A DNA stretch of 64,000 nt from JBBRHH01 sp963788015 (GCA_963788015.1 CAWBEY010000010.1:806001-870000); one strand, 5' to 3'; numbered from the stretch's first letter, positions 42,260 to 51,747 are shown. The notes: generated from the sequence alone by a model not told the origin. Numbers and translations: made by a program.

Positions 42260-42943
42260 CTACTCCGCTTGACGCAACCCCGCCATCACTTCCGAAGGGC
42301 TCGACGGCAGGTTCGCGGCCAACTGCTCCGCGATCCCGTTCATCCGCGCCAACTCAATCGTATCAAATGGCCGGGTTGAAAAGTCCAGGACCAAAAACCC
42401 CCCGCTCACCATCAATCCAATATCCGCCGGCGTCAGACCCAGAAGCGCTGAGTCTCCCAGCACGCGGGCGGCCGGACCGTCCACGCCAAAAATCACAAAC
42501 CGATCCGGGGCGGCCAGCGACGGAAAACTTCCCATCGAAAAAGCATCCAGAACACTCGTTCGGTGCGCCACCGGCCGCAAACCCGTGGCCGGCCAACTCG
42601 ATCCAATCCTCCGCACCAGCAGGTTCCAATGCGATCCCTTCTCAAGCGCCGGCCCAGTCGCCTCCACCTGAATCAGCCAGGTCTTCTCATCGCGCAATGA
42701 AAAAATAATTCCACCCGCTCCCTTCGCTTCGGCGACCGGCGGCGGCAGCGCCCCCGCTCCTGTTGGGTCAAGCTTGAACTTGTTCGACGCCGCCCAATCC
42801 GCAAGCAAAACACGCAGCCGATGCGTCGTCCACCGCCGAACCAACACCCAGAACACGATCACCGACGCGAACAAAACAACCACCAGCGCCAACAACGCCG
42901 GCCAAGGCCTCGGTCCAACGGATTCGCCCAGCGGCAGAAGCAT
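42260..42943 (-). CDS. Single-pass membrane protein of unknown function
   Basis: About 227 residues: one N-terminal membrane helix (ALLALVVVLFASVIVFWVLV) and a soluble domain of about 180 residues with GGIIFSLRDEKTWLIQVEAT, SHWNLLVRRI, DRFVIFGVDGPAARVLGD and GFLVLDFSTRPFDTIELAR. The mix of strands and helices is well formed and the frame is intact, but the family is not recognised. The ATG at 42943 is preferred. Confidence 0.6.
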   Translation of the reverse strand: MLLPLGESVGPRPWPALLALVVVLFASVIVFWVLVRRWTTHRLRVLLADWAASNKFKLDPTGAGALPPPVAEAKGAGGIIFSLRDEKTWLIQVEATGPALEKGSHWNLLVRRIGSSWPATGLRPVAHRTSVLDAFSMGSFPSLAAPDRFVIFGVDGPAARVLGDSALLGLTPADIGLMVSGGFLVLDFSTRPFDTIELARMNGIAEQLAANLPSSPSEVMAGLRQAE

Positions 42944-42946
42944 CAA

Positions 42947-43267
42947 CGTATTCTATCCCCCGGAGGAAAGTATTCATCGTCCTCCGGCACTCGAAACAGG
43001 AAGGTCGTCCAACGCGCCGGTTATCGGAGCACCACCGCGGGTGCGTTCATGGTCCCAATAAATACAAGCTCGCGTCTTCACCACGTCGTCAACTTCGCAG
43101 CGCTATCACGATGGTTCGTGCGGTTTGCCCAAGGATTTGCAGCGAACTCGCGGCCATCCGCACCACGTACTAGTCAGATGACAGCCACGCGTCATCGGCC
43201 CACCCGCCCCCAATCCCGCCGCACGGGCTTTACCTCTGCAACACCGTGCGCCGATGTTATCTCTCGC
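42947..43267. other. Divergent intergenic region of 320 bases
   Basis: The plus-strand frame of the following gene is open through this stretch, so that gene could start earlier (an ATG near 43179 is possible), but the extra sequence is Arg/Ser/Pro-rich and lacks structure. No clear promoter pair was identified. Confidence 0.35.
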
Positions 43268-43687
43268 ATGGCGGACTTTGGCGCAATCGTGGACCAAATG
43301 AAACGTGAGTACGGCATCCGCATCCGCAAATGGCGGCGGCAGATGAGCGGCTGCGCCTGGTGCGTGAAATACTCCGATGGCCGCAGCATCCGCTGGATCG
43401 AATCGCCCCGCCCCAAAACCCCTATCAGCCTAGCGATATTCCTCCACGAAGTAGGCCACCACGCCATCGGCTTCGACAACAAATGGCCGCGCTGCGAAGA
43501 AGAGCACCACGTCTGGCAATGGACGCTCAATAAAATGCGCAACCTCGACGTCGAGCCCGACGACCGCGTCCTGCGGCGCGTTGAGTTATCGATGCAATAC
43601 GCCGTCGGCAAAGCAATGCGCCGCGGCCTGAAGAACGTCCCCGAGGCCCTCGTTCGATACCTCCCCATGCACCCCACGCCTTCGTGA
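43268..43687 (+). CDS. Small HExxH putative metalloprotein
   Basis: About 139 residues from the ATG at 43268 (MADFGAIVDQMKREYGIRIR). A WRRQMSGCAWCVKYSDGR strand region precedes ISLAIFLHEVGHHAIGFDNK, a zinc-peptidase-type HExxH helix. A downstream WPRCEEEHHVWQWTL helix could give the third ligand (Glu or His). The layout resembles small ImmA/IrrE- or SprT-like metallopeptidases, but the family is not certain. No partner regulator is adjacent. Confidence 0.6.
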   Translation: MADFGAIVDQMKREYGIRIRKWRRQMSGCAWCVKYSDGRSIRWIESPRPKTPISLAIFLHEVGHHAIGFDNKWPRCEEEHHVWQWTLNKMRNLDVEPDDRVLRRVELSMQYAVGKAMRRGLKNVPEALVRYLPMHPTPS

Positions 43688-43709
43688 ATTATTACGCCAT
43701 CGCGCACGC

Positions 43710-44057
43710 TTAGACGGGCTCACCCGCCAGCGCCGCTTCAACGGTCGGGTGAAATTCAAACAGCAAATCAAGCCGCGCCCGCTTCAGCGCATCCAGCACC
43801 AGCGGATGCACGGCCGCCATCTTCACCTTCCCTCCATGAAGCACGACACTCCGCCGAAACGACACCAGCGATCCCATGCCGAGGCTGGAGATAAACAGGA
43901 ATTGCGACAACTCCAGCACCACCAACTTCGGCCGGTGCGCCAGGATGCGCGTCAACTCCAACTCCAGCGGCCCGACGCTGGCGATCCCGCCATCTCCCAC
44001 CAACGCGGCCACAACCGCCCCCGAATGTTCCGTCACCGCCACCTGTAAGCTGGTCAT
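43710..44057 (-). CDS. STAS-domain anti-sigma factor antagonist-like protein
   Basis: A 115-residue single STAS domain: VAVTEHSGAVVAALVGDGGI, then PKLVVLELSQFLFISSLGMGSL, which holds the conserved Asp/Ser phospho-site region (here FISSLG, with Ser and no preceding Asp), and KVKMAAVHPLVLDALKRARL. Such proteins are phosphorylated by a kinase/anti-sigma factor. No kinase or phosphatase gene is next to it, so it is an orphan or works with a distant partner. Confidence 0.85.
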   Translation of the reverse strand: MTSLQVAVTEHSGAVVAALVGDGGIASVGPLELELTRILAHRPKLVVLELSQFLFISSLGMGSLVSFRRSVVLHGGKVKMAAVHPLVLDALKRARLDLLFEFHPTVEAALAGEPV

Positions 44058-44150
44058 AACCGCACCTCATTGGCCTAAAACTAATAAGAACATATTGCCA
44101 ACGGATTAAGGGCATATGAAGCAATTGGCAGCGGCCTCCCCCGTTCACTC

Positions 44151-44178
44151 TCGACACGATCCATTTGCCCGTTATAAT
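44151..44178 (+). promoter_or_regulatory. Promoter of tRNA-Leu
   Basis: TCGACA (44151-44156), a 16-base spacer, and a perfect TATAAT (44173-44178). Transcription should start near 44185, eleven bases before the tRNA. Confidence 0.7.
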
Positions 44179-44195
44179 CCAGCCTGAAGTGAAAC

Positions 44196-44277
44196 GCCCA
44201 GGTGGCGGAATTGGCAGACGCACTACTTTGAGGTGGTAGCGAGGCAACTCGTGCAGGTTCAAGTCCTGTCCTGGGCA
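44196..44277 (+). tRNA. tRNA-Leu (anticodon GAG)
   Basis: Acceptor GCCCAGG pairs with CCTGGGC; D-arm GCGGAATTGGCAGACGC; anticodon stem CTACT/GGTAG with loop TTGAGGT (anticodon GAG); long variable arm CGAGGCAACTCG as in leucine tRNAs; T-arm GCAGG-TTCAAGT-CCTG; discriminator A. CCA is not encoded. The 3' end is overlapped by the integrase gene and is the likely attachment site. Confidence 0.93.
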
Positions 44278-45513
44278 CATGAAGATAGCGACAGAACCGC
44301 GTTAGCCGCATTTTCTGCGGGAAAACGCGGTTCTTTCGTTTCGTCCTGCGCCAACTGCGCGTACTCGCTGGATGGAATTGCAGCGCTTTTTGCAGCGCTG
44401 CTGCACGCCCACCGGCCTTGATCGAAATCGGCTTCGGTAATCTGAAGATAATGCCGGCGGGCAATCCGCTCGGTGTTGCCGATCCATCCGCAGACCACGT
44501 GGATCGGGAAAATCCTTGAGCAGTTCGGTCTCCCGGGTCGAACGAAGGTTCTGCCACACCTTCGGCCAGGGATTGAGCCCGGCCCTCTCGATGAGCCGAA
44601 CGAACTGCGTGTGCGGGTTGTATCCCGGCAGGATGAACGGCAGAAGGCGGACCTGATCGGGCGAAGCCTTCTTGAGCACCGTTTCGATGAGCGGCCGCAG
44701 TTCCGGCCAGAGCGGGATGACCCGCTTGGACTTCCCCTGCTTTTCGGTTTTGGGCGAGGTGATGGTGATGCGGTTTCGCTCCAGGTCGATGTCGCTGATC
44801 TTCAGCCGCTCCACTTCCGACGGAATCCGCAGACCGCCATACCGGCCCAAGGCGATGAGCAATTTCCATTCGTCACTGGGTGCCTTGTCCATCACCCGCT
44901 CGATCGCTTCGCGGGAGACATAAAACCGGCGTTCTTCGTTGACCTGCGAGCCGCCGCCCACCTTGCGAAACGGGTTGCTGCTCAGCAACCCATGATCGAT
45001 CGCGTCGTTGAGGAGCTGGCGGGTCTTGTTGATAAAACCGCTCACCGTCGCGGTCGAGTATTTCTTTTCAACGAGCCAACGGCGGAAGTCCTTGGCATCG
45101 CCCTGGGTGATCGCGGCAACGGGCTTGAGTTTGAAAAACTCGACGCAGCGAAGCTTGGTCTGGTCGAGATTGGAGCGCGTCCATTTCTTCAAGTCGGGGC
45201 GACGCGCAAAGAAGTCATCCCACAGCCGGCCGATGGTCGTGGGAATGCCGCCGTTGTCAGGCTGGCTCCGCGGAGCGACCAGGCCCAGCGCCGCGAGCTT
45301 CGCGTGCAGGTCGTCGGTGATTTCGCCGAGCCACGTCGCCGTGGCGGCAGGAAGTGACACGGCCGCCTTGCGACTGCGTTCAATCTGCGCGACATGATGG
45401 TCAACGGTCTTCGCCCCGTCACGGGTGAGATCACCCAGGCGTCGAACCTGCCGTGCACGTCCGACGCCGACCCGGAGCACATAACTATTGCCCTGCTTGT
45501 AGACGCTGCTCAT
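44259..45513 (-). CDS. int: Tyrosine recombinase (integrase), frameshifted
   Basis: About 418 residues. The N-terminal part (MSSVYKQGNSYVLRVGVGRA) is followed by a core-binding domain (FFARRPDLKKWTRSNLDQT). The catalytic domain has the first Arg in ALGRYGGLRIPSEVERLKIS, Lys near SPKTEKQGKSKRVIPL, the LRSTRETEL box in place of HxLRH, and the nucleophile in GWIGNTERIARRHYLQ. A frame change near 44500 joins the last part. The stop (44259-44261) lies inside the T-arm of tRNA-Leu, so the gene extends across the attachment site, a usual layout for tRNA-targeting integrases. It is one base after the excisionase. Confidence 0.9.
44293..44334. terminator. Strong hairpin just after tRNA-Leu
   Basis: AGAACCGCGTT (44293-44303) and AACGCGGTTCT (44324-44334) form a perfect 11-base stem, followed on the plus strand by TTCGTTT. 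It probably terminates the tRNA transcript, yet lies within the integrase coding end, so it belongs to the element side of the junction. Confidence 0.65.
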
Positions 45514-45514
45514 A

Positions 45515-45742
45515 TCAGCTCATTCCTGGTCGAACCGCGCCTTCGACCATGCGTTTCAGTTCTTCGATCAGATAAACATACCGTCTGCCGATTCGGCGCG
45601 CAGCGGGAATTTTACCCGCTTTTGTCTCCGCTTGTAGTGTGCGAAGTGGAAGCCCGATCAGCCGCGCCGCCTGCTTGGCGCTGACGCTGATTTCATCGCC
45701 TCGAAGTTTGACGACTGTCGTCTCGGTCACCGCATGATCCAT
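45515..45742 (-). CDS. Excisionase-like HTH protein
   Basis: About 75 residues with one winged-helix/MerR-like HTH: ISVSAKQAARLIGLPLRTLQ, then GKIPAARRIGRRYVYLIEEL, typical of helix-turn-helix_17 excisionase-type proteins. The stop is one base from the integrase start, so both are co-translated. In such pairs this protein directs excision or regulates int. Confidence 0.82.
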   Translation of the reverse strand: MDHAVTETTVVKLRGDEISVSAKQAARLIGLPLRTLQAETKAGKIPAARRIGRRYVYLIEELKRMVEGAVRPGMS

Positions 45743-45805
45743 TGCTCTGAGGCACAACTCGGTCGCTGCTCCTGCATCCGCTGCGCACGCCAACAACGGT
45801 GGGCT

Positions 45806-46643
45806 TCACTCATTCGGTGTCCGCAATGGCACAAGCTCGACGCGTTTGACGCCAGCGTCACGCTCGACGCGTTCGATCATCGTGTTGCGCTGCGGCCGCG
45901 CCGGCACCGCGTTCCTCATCTGCTCAGGCATGTCGTCGTACGTCCGGCCGTCCAGCAGGCGACCGGTCTCGGACTTGCGCACGCCGCCCCATTGCTTGAA
46001 GAAGAAATTCGCACCCGCCCCCTCGCATTGGTCGCGAAGATCGCGCACCCATTCCGGTTTCATCGGACGCGCAGCCGTTGCCGCTCTCACCGCCGACGAT
46101 GACCCAATGAATACCGCTCAACTCAATCTTGCCGATATCCTCCAGCAGCGGCTCAACCGACAGGAATCGGATTGCAGCCGGCGCCTGCTGAAGTGCGGAC
46201 ACGCGCGGAAGCCCGTACTTCCGATCTTCGACCGAGACGCCCCACCAAATGTGTCGGAGCTCTGAGACGAACGAGAGCCTGCCTTGGAGAAGATCTCGCA
46301 GCCGGTCACTGCGCTTAGTCAGGACTTGGTAGGTGTGCCAGTCTGCCATCTGCATGACCCGGACGCATCGCTCGATGTACTCGTCTGAAATGCCGTCCTG
46401 AAAGAGGTCACTCATCGAGTTCACGAAGATCGTCTTTGGCGTGCCCCAACGCAGCGGCTCTGCGAGCTTCTCCGGCACCAGGCGCAGTTCAAAGCCCTGC
46501 TCGTACGGATGCCCTGGCACGCCTCGGAACCGCTCGGCAAACGTCTCGGCGTAGCAGTGCTTGCAGCCCGGGCTGACTTTCGTACAGCCCCGCACGGGAT
46601 TCCATGTCGCATCTGTCCACTCGATCGTTGACGTTGCACTCAT
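45806..46643 (-). CDS. DUF5131 / phage Gp37-Gp68-like protein (frameshifted)
   Basis: About 280 residues. It opens IEWTDATWNPVRGCTKVSPG then CKHCYAETFAERF, the Cys cluster of the Gp37/Gp68 (DUF5131) family, and continues FVNSMSDLFQDGISDEYIER, HTYQVLTKRSDRL, HIWWGVSVEDRKYGLPRV, RFLSVEPLLEDIG and WVIVGGESG. A frame change near 46085 leads to PEWVRDLRDQCEGAGANFFF and KQWGG. The fold is related to radical-SAM barrels, but function is unknown. It is often found on phages and integrated elements. Confidence 0.85.
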
Positions 46644-46765
46644 ACAGCACCTAGTTCCTTTTCTTGGGTGGAAATATGAACCGAGTCATCTCGGACATCG
46701 TTTGTTAGAGTTTGAAGGCTCAGACACCGAGGAGCTTCGCGGCTCCTGTTACCGTGAGCATGGCA

Positions 46766-46948
46766 TCACTGCATCTTCGGCGGTTCCGGCGGTTGCTTGC
46801 CGTTCATGCCGCGGGCCTTCAGGGCTTCCCACACATGGCGGCGGCAGAACTTCCCTTTGAGGCCGTCCTTGAACTCGGCCTGGACGACTTCCGTCTCTTC
46901 TTGGCAGAAGGCGCACTTGCCCTTCTCGATGGTCGTGATCGTGAGCAT
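46766..46948 (-). CDS. Small zinc-ribbon-like protein
   Basis: Sixty residues: KGKCAFCQEETEVVQAEFKD, then GKFCRRHVWEALKARG. CxxC and CxxH could bind one zinc. A ribosome binding site AAAGGAC precedes the ATG. A large hairpin (46963-46992) lies directly upstream. The cargo function is unknown; it fits small DNA-binding or adaptor proteins of mobile elements. Confidence 0.65.
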   Translation of the reverse strand: MLTITTIEKGKCAFCQEETEVVQAEFKDGLKGKFCRRHVWEALKARGMNGKQPPEPPKMQ

Positions 46949-46962
46949 GATCTGTCCTTTCT

Positions 46963-46992
46963 TTCGATCCCGGCCGCTCGGCCAAGATCGAA
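46963..46992 (-). promoter_or_regulatory. Leader hairpin before the small zinc protein
   Basis: TTCGATC (46963-46969) pairs with GATCGAA (46986-46992), with an inner GGCCG/CGGCC helix (46972-46976, 46979-46983). On the minus-strand transcript it ends 14 bases before the start codon, just before the ribosome binding site. Confidence 0.5.
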
Positions 46993-47046
46993 GGGATGGG
47001 GGTATTGCCGGCCCGCCACAAAACGTGGCGAATCACGCGATTCGTT

Positions 47047-47784
47047 TCAACGCCCATAGACGGACTCCAGCTTGTGCAGCAGTTCCTTGTCGCTCCAAGG
47101 TGGCTCTGCGTTTGTTCGATTCCACTCCAGCATCACCGCCCACGCCTCCGGCTGAGTCAGGCCGAAGTCGCGGCATTTGCAGACCGCGCGAAAGCAGGCA
47201 GCGTGCCCGCCCTGGCCGGTAACGCTTCGGATCCGGGACAGGTACGCACTGGCCCTGCGGACCCGTCGGATGTTGTCCGGTTGGATGACCTTTGACTCTT
47301 TGATCTCCTTTCTGGGAATCCATCGATCCGGGAATGGCTCCAGCTTCTTGGGATCGGTGAGTTCGTAGCCGTCGGCGTACCGGTACAGGTGATCGCGGAC
47401 CACACTCGGGGCGACGACGACGTAGCCGCCAGCGCCGCGAATATCCCAAGTGAAGCCTTCATGCGTTGAGCCCTGACTGTTGCGGATGTCTCGCCCGTCG
47501 GCGCGGAACAGAAAGTGCGCGCCTCGCCGGGTTTCTTGAATGCAGCGAATGATGCCTTGGTGCTCCGCGAAGAATCGCTGTGCCTCGGACTTGCTGTCGA
47601 TATCCAGTCCGATGACGGTTCCGGTCGCCAGGCCCAAATTGCCGAACAGCGCGTCCAGCCGGTTTCGGTGCCGATGTTGCCAGTCCTTGATTGCCGGCGT
47701 CTTACCGCCGTCGATAAGCGGTATGGGCAGCAAATCCATAGATTCCAGCCGACGGGCTTCCGCAAGGATCTCGGGTCGAACCAT
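47047..47784 (-). CDS. Bifunctional DNA primase/polymerase (Prim-Pol)
   Basis: About 245 residues. PLIDGGKTPAIKDWQHRHRN is the usual opening of the Prim-Pol domain; catalytic acidic residues are in GTVIGLDIDSKSE (DxD); the basic strand RRGAHFLFR and the DIRGAGGYVVVAPS segment follow. The C-terminal part (GGHAACFRAVCKCRDFGLTQ... WNRTNAEPPWSDKELLHKL) fits the PriCT-like helical end. No helicase domain is attached. It should prime replication of the element. The frame is intact. Confidence 0.85.
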   Translation of the reverse strand: MVRPEILAEARRLESMDLLPIPLIDGGKTPAIKDWQHRHRNRLDALFGNLGLATGTVIGLDIDSKSEAQRFFAEHQGIIRCIQETRRGAHFLFRADGRDIRNSQGSTHEGFTWDIRGAGGYVVVAPSVVRDHLYRYADGYELTDPKKLEPFPDRWIPRKEIKESKVIQPDNIRRVRRASAYLSRIRSVTGQGGHAACFRAVCKCRDFGLTQPEAWAVMLEWNRTNAEPPWSDKELLHKLESVYGR

Positions 47785-47964
47785 GGCGACAGGGTAGCGC
47801 ACACGGATGGCGTGCCGGCGGGCGGACGGGCAAGGGCGTGGTGTCCGTGGGAGTCTTGAAGATCGCACGATCTGAAAGGCGAATACGGACGTCAGCCGCG
47901 GACCGCATACGGGTGTCGCGGAAGTCCGCGGGTGGCCGACAGGTTTCGCGACAAGTTTTGGCAC

Positions 47965-49747
47965 CTAGAGACCCGTCCTTCTGAAAAAGCCGTCAATCCA
48001 GGGTTCCGTCACATTTGGCGATTGCAGCCAACGGAACCGAGTGAAGAGCGCGACCGATTTCACGAGATCGCCGCCTCGCATGAGTTGGCGCATTCGCGCC
48101 TTCGTGTGGCAGACGACCAGGATGAAGCCGTCGATGTCGCCGTAGCGCAGCCACTTGTCCCGCATTTGCTTCGGCGGCATCGTTTGGTTGTCCACCTCGA
48201 CATAGAAGTGCGTGCCGTCCTGCACGAACATCGCGTCGGCGATCGTTTTGCCGATCGGGGCATCCCGCGTGAATCGCCGGGCGAGCAGCAGCTCCACTTC
48301 GGTGATCAGAACCTCATGCTCCAACTGGTCAGCCTTACACCGGCGGCCATAGACCACGATCGGACGTCCGATCGCGTTGATGTACACGACGCCTCTCACG
48401 TGGACCCGCTTGCGCCGTCGCTGTTTTCGGAGCCATCGGCTGGCTTTCTTCCTGCGCCGTTTCAGGCGATTCGCTGGCGAAGAATCGTCGGGCGATTTGC
48501 CCGATCGTCGCGTTCCGGGTTTCGAAGAACTCGGCGATGCCGGCTCGGCGGGCACGCGATATTCCGGTCGACTGTAAATGCATTGGAGCACCTGCTGATA
48601 CTTCGCTTCACGCAGCCCTGGCCAATTTGGCCACGGATTTTCCAAGAGCGGGACATATTCCCTGCGGCTGCCGGAGGGATCGCGGACCCATCTCCAGCCG
48701 GGCGGCAGGTTCATGATGTCGTCCGTCAGTTCGGCAATGCGCTCGGCGCGGCTTTTTTCGGTTGGTGGCAAACCGGCGGCAACGTCGATGGCGGCTTTGC
48801 GGGCGAGGTCATGGAATGGGCATCCGAACCATTCGTGGCGGAGGCAGTTTTGGAGGACGGCGTCCGAGCCGCCGGGGAAGTCCAGATTCTGGACCAAGAA
48901 TTCCCAATAGAGTCCGTTCTTGTTCGTCTCGGCGATTCCGCGTAATTCCGGTGCGCCGACGAGTTGGGCGTTCGTCGCCTCGTCGATGTAAATCCGAATT
49001 GGGGGATACGGCTTCGGGCGTCGTTTCGCGTGGTCGATGATGAGCAGCACGATCGCGCCCATGATCGTGCGGCCCGTGTCATCGCCGATGTCGTCGCCGC
49101 GCTCGACGATGAGCTTTCCCTTCTTTTGCAGAAACGCGCCCAAATCGAAGCCGCCGCGACATCGAGCCGCGAACGCGGGGGATCGAAAGACGGCGTTGAT
49201 GAGCCGCATCGCGGAGCCGACTTCGGCGCGTACGGCGCGGGAGGGAAGGTTTTCCAGTTGTTGGAACTTGTGACGAATCTCGGGGAGCGTGCAGTCGGCG
49301 ACTAACGCTGCGAACTCCGTCGTGCCCGGCATGAAGGCGTACGGGAGAAGCGTCAGGAGCTTCGGCGTGCCCTGGAAGAGAAAGAGCATGATTGCCGCGA
49401 TAATCCATTCCTCCATCAGGGGCGTGCCTGCCATGCCGTCCGTATTACGGCGGCGCATCAGGATGGCCACAAAGCCCTCGCCGCGCCGTTGGTTTTCGTG
49501 CGCACGTTGCGCGGGATTCGGATTGGACGATGGCGTGAGCAAGTCAAAGCCGAGGGTGTCTTGGATATCCGACAGGCGCTCGTAGAGGACGTTGCCCGTC
49601 GCGTGCGTCATCACCGCATGGGCGAGACTCTCCTTGTGCGGGTCGAAGACGGCGGCAGCCTCTTCCGGAGACTCGATCACGCTGCGCGGCCGCCAGGGTC
49701 TTGCCCTGCCGTGTCGCGCCGACTTTGAGACCGTTCGTGGGTGTCAT
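47965..49747 (-). CDS. TraG/VirD4-like ATPase fused to a replication-relaxation-like domain (frameshifted)
   Basis: About 595 residues. Walker A GATRQGKT begins at residue 10; the family DPHKESLA segment follows; Walker B is IRIYIDEATN near residue 245; then NGLYWEFLVQNLDFPGGSDA. This is a short HerA/VirD4-type motor without membrane helices. After a Pro/Lys/Arg-rich linker (RRRKKASRWLRKQRRRKR) the C-terminal 150 residues (IGKTIADAMFVQDGTHFYVE, MRDKWLRYGDIDGFILVVCH) look like a replication-relaxation (MobC-like) domain. One frame change lies near 49685. The start overlaps the stop of the upstream membrane protein in ATGA, so expression is coupled. Confidence 0.78.
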
Positions 49748-50381
49748 CGCATCACGTCATCCAACTCGCGCAGATACTGTTGCTTCGCTCGTTCCTGTGC
49801 GGGTTTCCGCTCGGTGTCGTCCAGGCTCGCCTTCGCGAGAACGGCGAGGGCGGCGTCGTATCGTTCCTTCGCAGCCGCCATGCGTTCCTCGCGGGTCGGG
49901 GGCGGCGGACGTTTCGCGATTTCTTCGTCTCTTCGTCGTTGTTCCGTTGCTTTGCGCTCCTGCTCGGCGCGCTGTCGGTCAGCCGCCTCGCGTTCACGCC
50001 GCTGCGCCTCGGCCTGGCGGGCTCGCGCCTGCTCGCGGGCACGCTGACGTTCGACCGGCCCTGCCCACCCGTGCAGGTACAGGAATCGCACGATCGGCAG
50101 CGTCACCAGCGCGGCCCGCGTGCGGTGCCCATCGCGAGGACGGCCTGGAGGCTGAGCGTCAGATACTCCGACGGCGTCGCGGGGTTCCTGTCGGCGACCG
50201 CAAAGCCGAGGTAGAGCAGGAACCCCGCGGCCGCGAAGCCATGGGCCCACAGGCGAGGGGATGGGTGGTCCCCGGCGATCTTCGCCCCGACCCACTGCAA
50301 CACGCAGATGAGGAAGATGAGCGGGATCGCGTCCTTCGAGGCTGAAGAAATCGAGCAGGCTGCTGCATGGCGCACTCGCAT
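49744..50381 (-). CDS. Membrane protein with long cytoplasmic coiled coil (frameshifted)
   Basis: About 210 residues. Three hydrophobic segments (DAIPLIFLICVLQWVGAKIA, FAAAGFLLYLGFAVADR, and AALVTLPIVRFLYLHG) are followed by about 100 residues of Arg/Glu/Gln-rich coiled coil (REQARARQAEAQRREREA, ... REERMAAAKERYDAALAVLA) ending YLRELDDVMR. A frame change lies near 50115. It starts eight bases after the VWA gene and overlaps the ATPase start. It may tether the ATPase to the membrane (inference). Confidence 0.7.
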
Positions 50382-50389
50382 GTTGCAGT

Positions 50390-51091
50390 TCAGTCAAAGG
50401 ACGGGAGCGTCGGGGACGCGACGATCTCCGACTCGCACACCCATTGCTTGATGCCCGATTCGCGCAGGTGCTGGCGCCAGATGGGGACACGGGGGTGTTC
50501 GAGGAAGTAGAAGCCCGACGACACCGTTCGTCTTTGCCTAACGCCGTGAGCGAGCGCGCCAGCCGGTCCTCGGCGTTGGGGTCCGAGGCGTTGTCGATGA
50601 AGTCGGACAGGGCGAATACCGCCGTCTTCGTCGTGCCGGCGGCAACGCCGGGATCGGAGAGGACGTAGTCGAATCCATCGGCGATCCCGTCGTAGATGCG
50701 GGAGCCGTTGGGGTCGCACCTGGCTGAGGAAGTCATTGGAACTTCTCAGCCGTCGGAAACTGCTGACGGAGGTCCACCGGCGAGCCATCCCAGAGCAGGG
50801 CGGGCTGCGTCGCCGAAAGCTGGGCGATCACGATGCGGTTATTGGCACCGATGGAGTTGCGGAAGTACTGATCGATGACCCGCATGAGAAATTTGTGGGC
50901 CTGGCCCTGATTGGCCATGAGCTCATAGAAATGAGCCGGACATATCGATGGCGACGAAAATCAGGTACTCGGCGTCGTCGCCTTTGACCGACACGGCGTT
51001 CTTCTCCTCGTCGGTATGATCACCATCGCATCCGCTCAGGGAGAGCGATGAGGCTGGCGAGAGACGCGGAAAGGAAAGTCCTTCGATGCAT
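50390..51091 (-). CDS. VWA-domain lipoprotein (frameshifted)
   Basis: About 230 residues. Joining frames gives MHRRTFLSASLASLIALLSGC, a lipoprotein signal with lipobox LSGC, then YLIFVAIDMSGSF, a von Willebrand factor A MIDAS motif (DxSxS). Later VWA segments are HKFLMRVIDQYFRNSI, NRIVIAQLSA, GSRIYDGIADGFDYVLSD and KTAVFALSDFIDNASDP. Two of the frame changes are extra C bases in C runs (near 51044 and 50932). It probably binds a protein ligand at the cell surface or periplasm. It lies between two membrane-protein genes, suggesting an envelope complex of the element. Confidence 0.75.
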
Positions 51092-51108
51092 GGGAAGCTC
51101 CTTTCGGG

Positions 51109-51677
51109 TTAGTGCTTGGAGGGTGGCTGACGGAGTTTGAGAGACACGAGCGAAATGAAGACGAGAACGGCGACGTAGAGCACGGTGGCGAGGAACGCCG
51201 AGCCGGTGAAATCCGAGTCGCCCCACCCGACGCTGGCGACGGCCGTTCCGAAGAGCAGTGCGTCCGCGCCGAGGATGATGACCCCGAGCGTGACGATGAC
51301 GCGACGGTACGCCGTCGAATTCCAGCCGCCCTCAGGCGTGATGACGTCATTGCGGAGGTAGACGGCGAGGATCTGCTCCCAGCAGCCAGCAGACCGCACC
51401 GAGGAGTGCCAGGGCGAGGAAAATCGCCAGGTCCAGGCGGCGAGTGTCCTCGATAGCGTCGGAACCGGGCGAAGCCGGGGATCGGGAGCTTATAGAGACG
51501 TTCTCCGAGCACAGGAACGAGGGTGCGGAGCCCGTCGGCGATGACGGAGACATAGATCGGGCCAACGCCCACAACGGTGACAAGCTTCCAGAGCAGATAC
51601 CCTGGATTGAGCCAACCCAAACGGTCGCGCTCTTGCGCGTCATGGGTTGGCGATGAATCAGACGTCGATGTACTCAC
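51109..51677 (-). CDS. Polytopic membrane protein of unknown function (frameshifted)
   Basis: About 188 residues from a GTG preceded by AAAGGAG. The N-terminal 25 residues are hydrophilic (VSTSTSDSSPTHDAQERDRL), followed by NPGYLLWKLVTVVGVGPIYV, then LDLAIFLALALLGAVCWLLG, VIVTLGVIILGADALLFGTA and FLATVLYVAVLVFISLVSL. Frame changes lie near 51465 and 51385. I do not recognise the family. It is 17 bases before the VWA lipoprotein on the same strand. Confidence 0.6.
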
Positions 51678-51747
51678 GGCGAATCTCCTTTCAAAAAGCG
51701 GTGGTTGCGGAATTGATCGGGTAACAACTGCGGGGTGATGGCGGAAC

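Noticed and set aside
44081..44869. Long minus-strand frame across tRNA-Leu and int
   Set aside because: It runs through the tRNA and out of phase with the integrase catalytic motifs; it is a shadow of the integrase gene.
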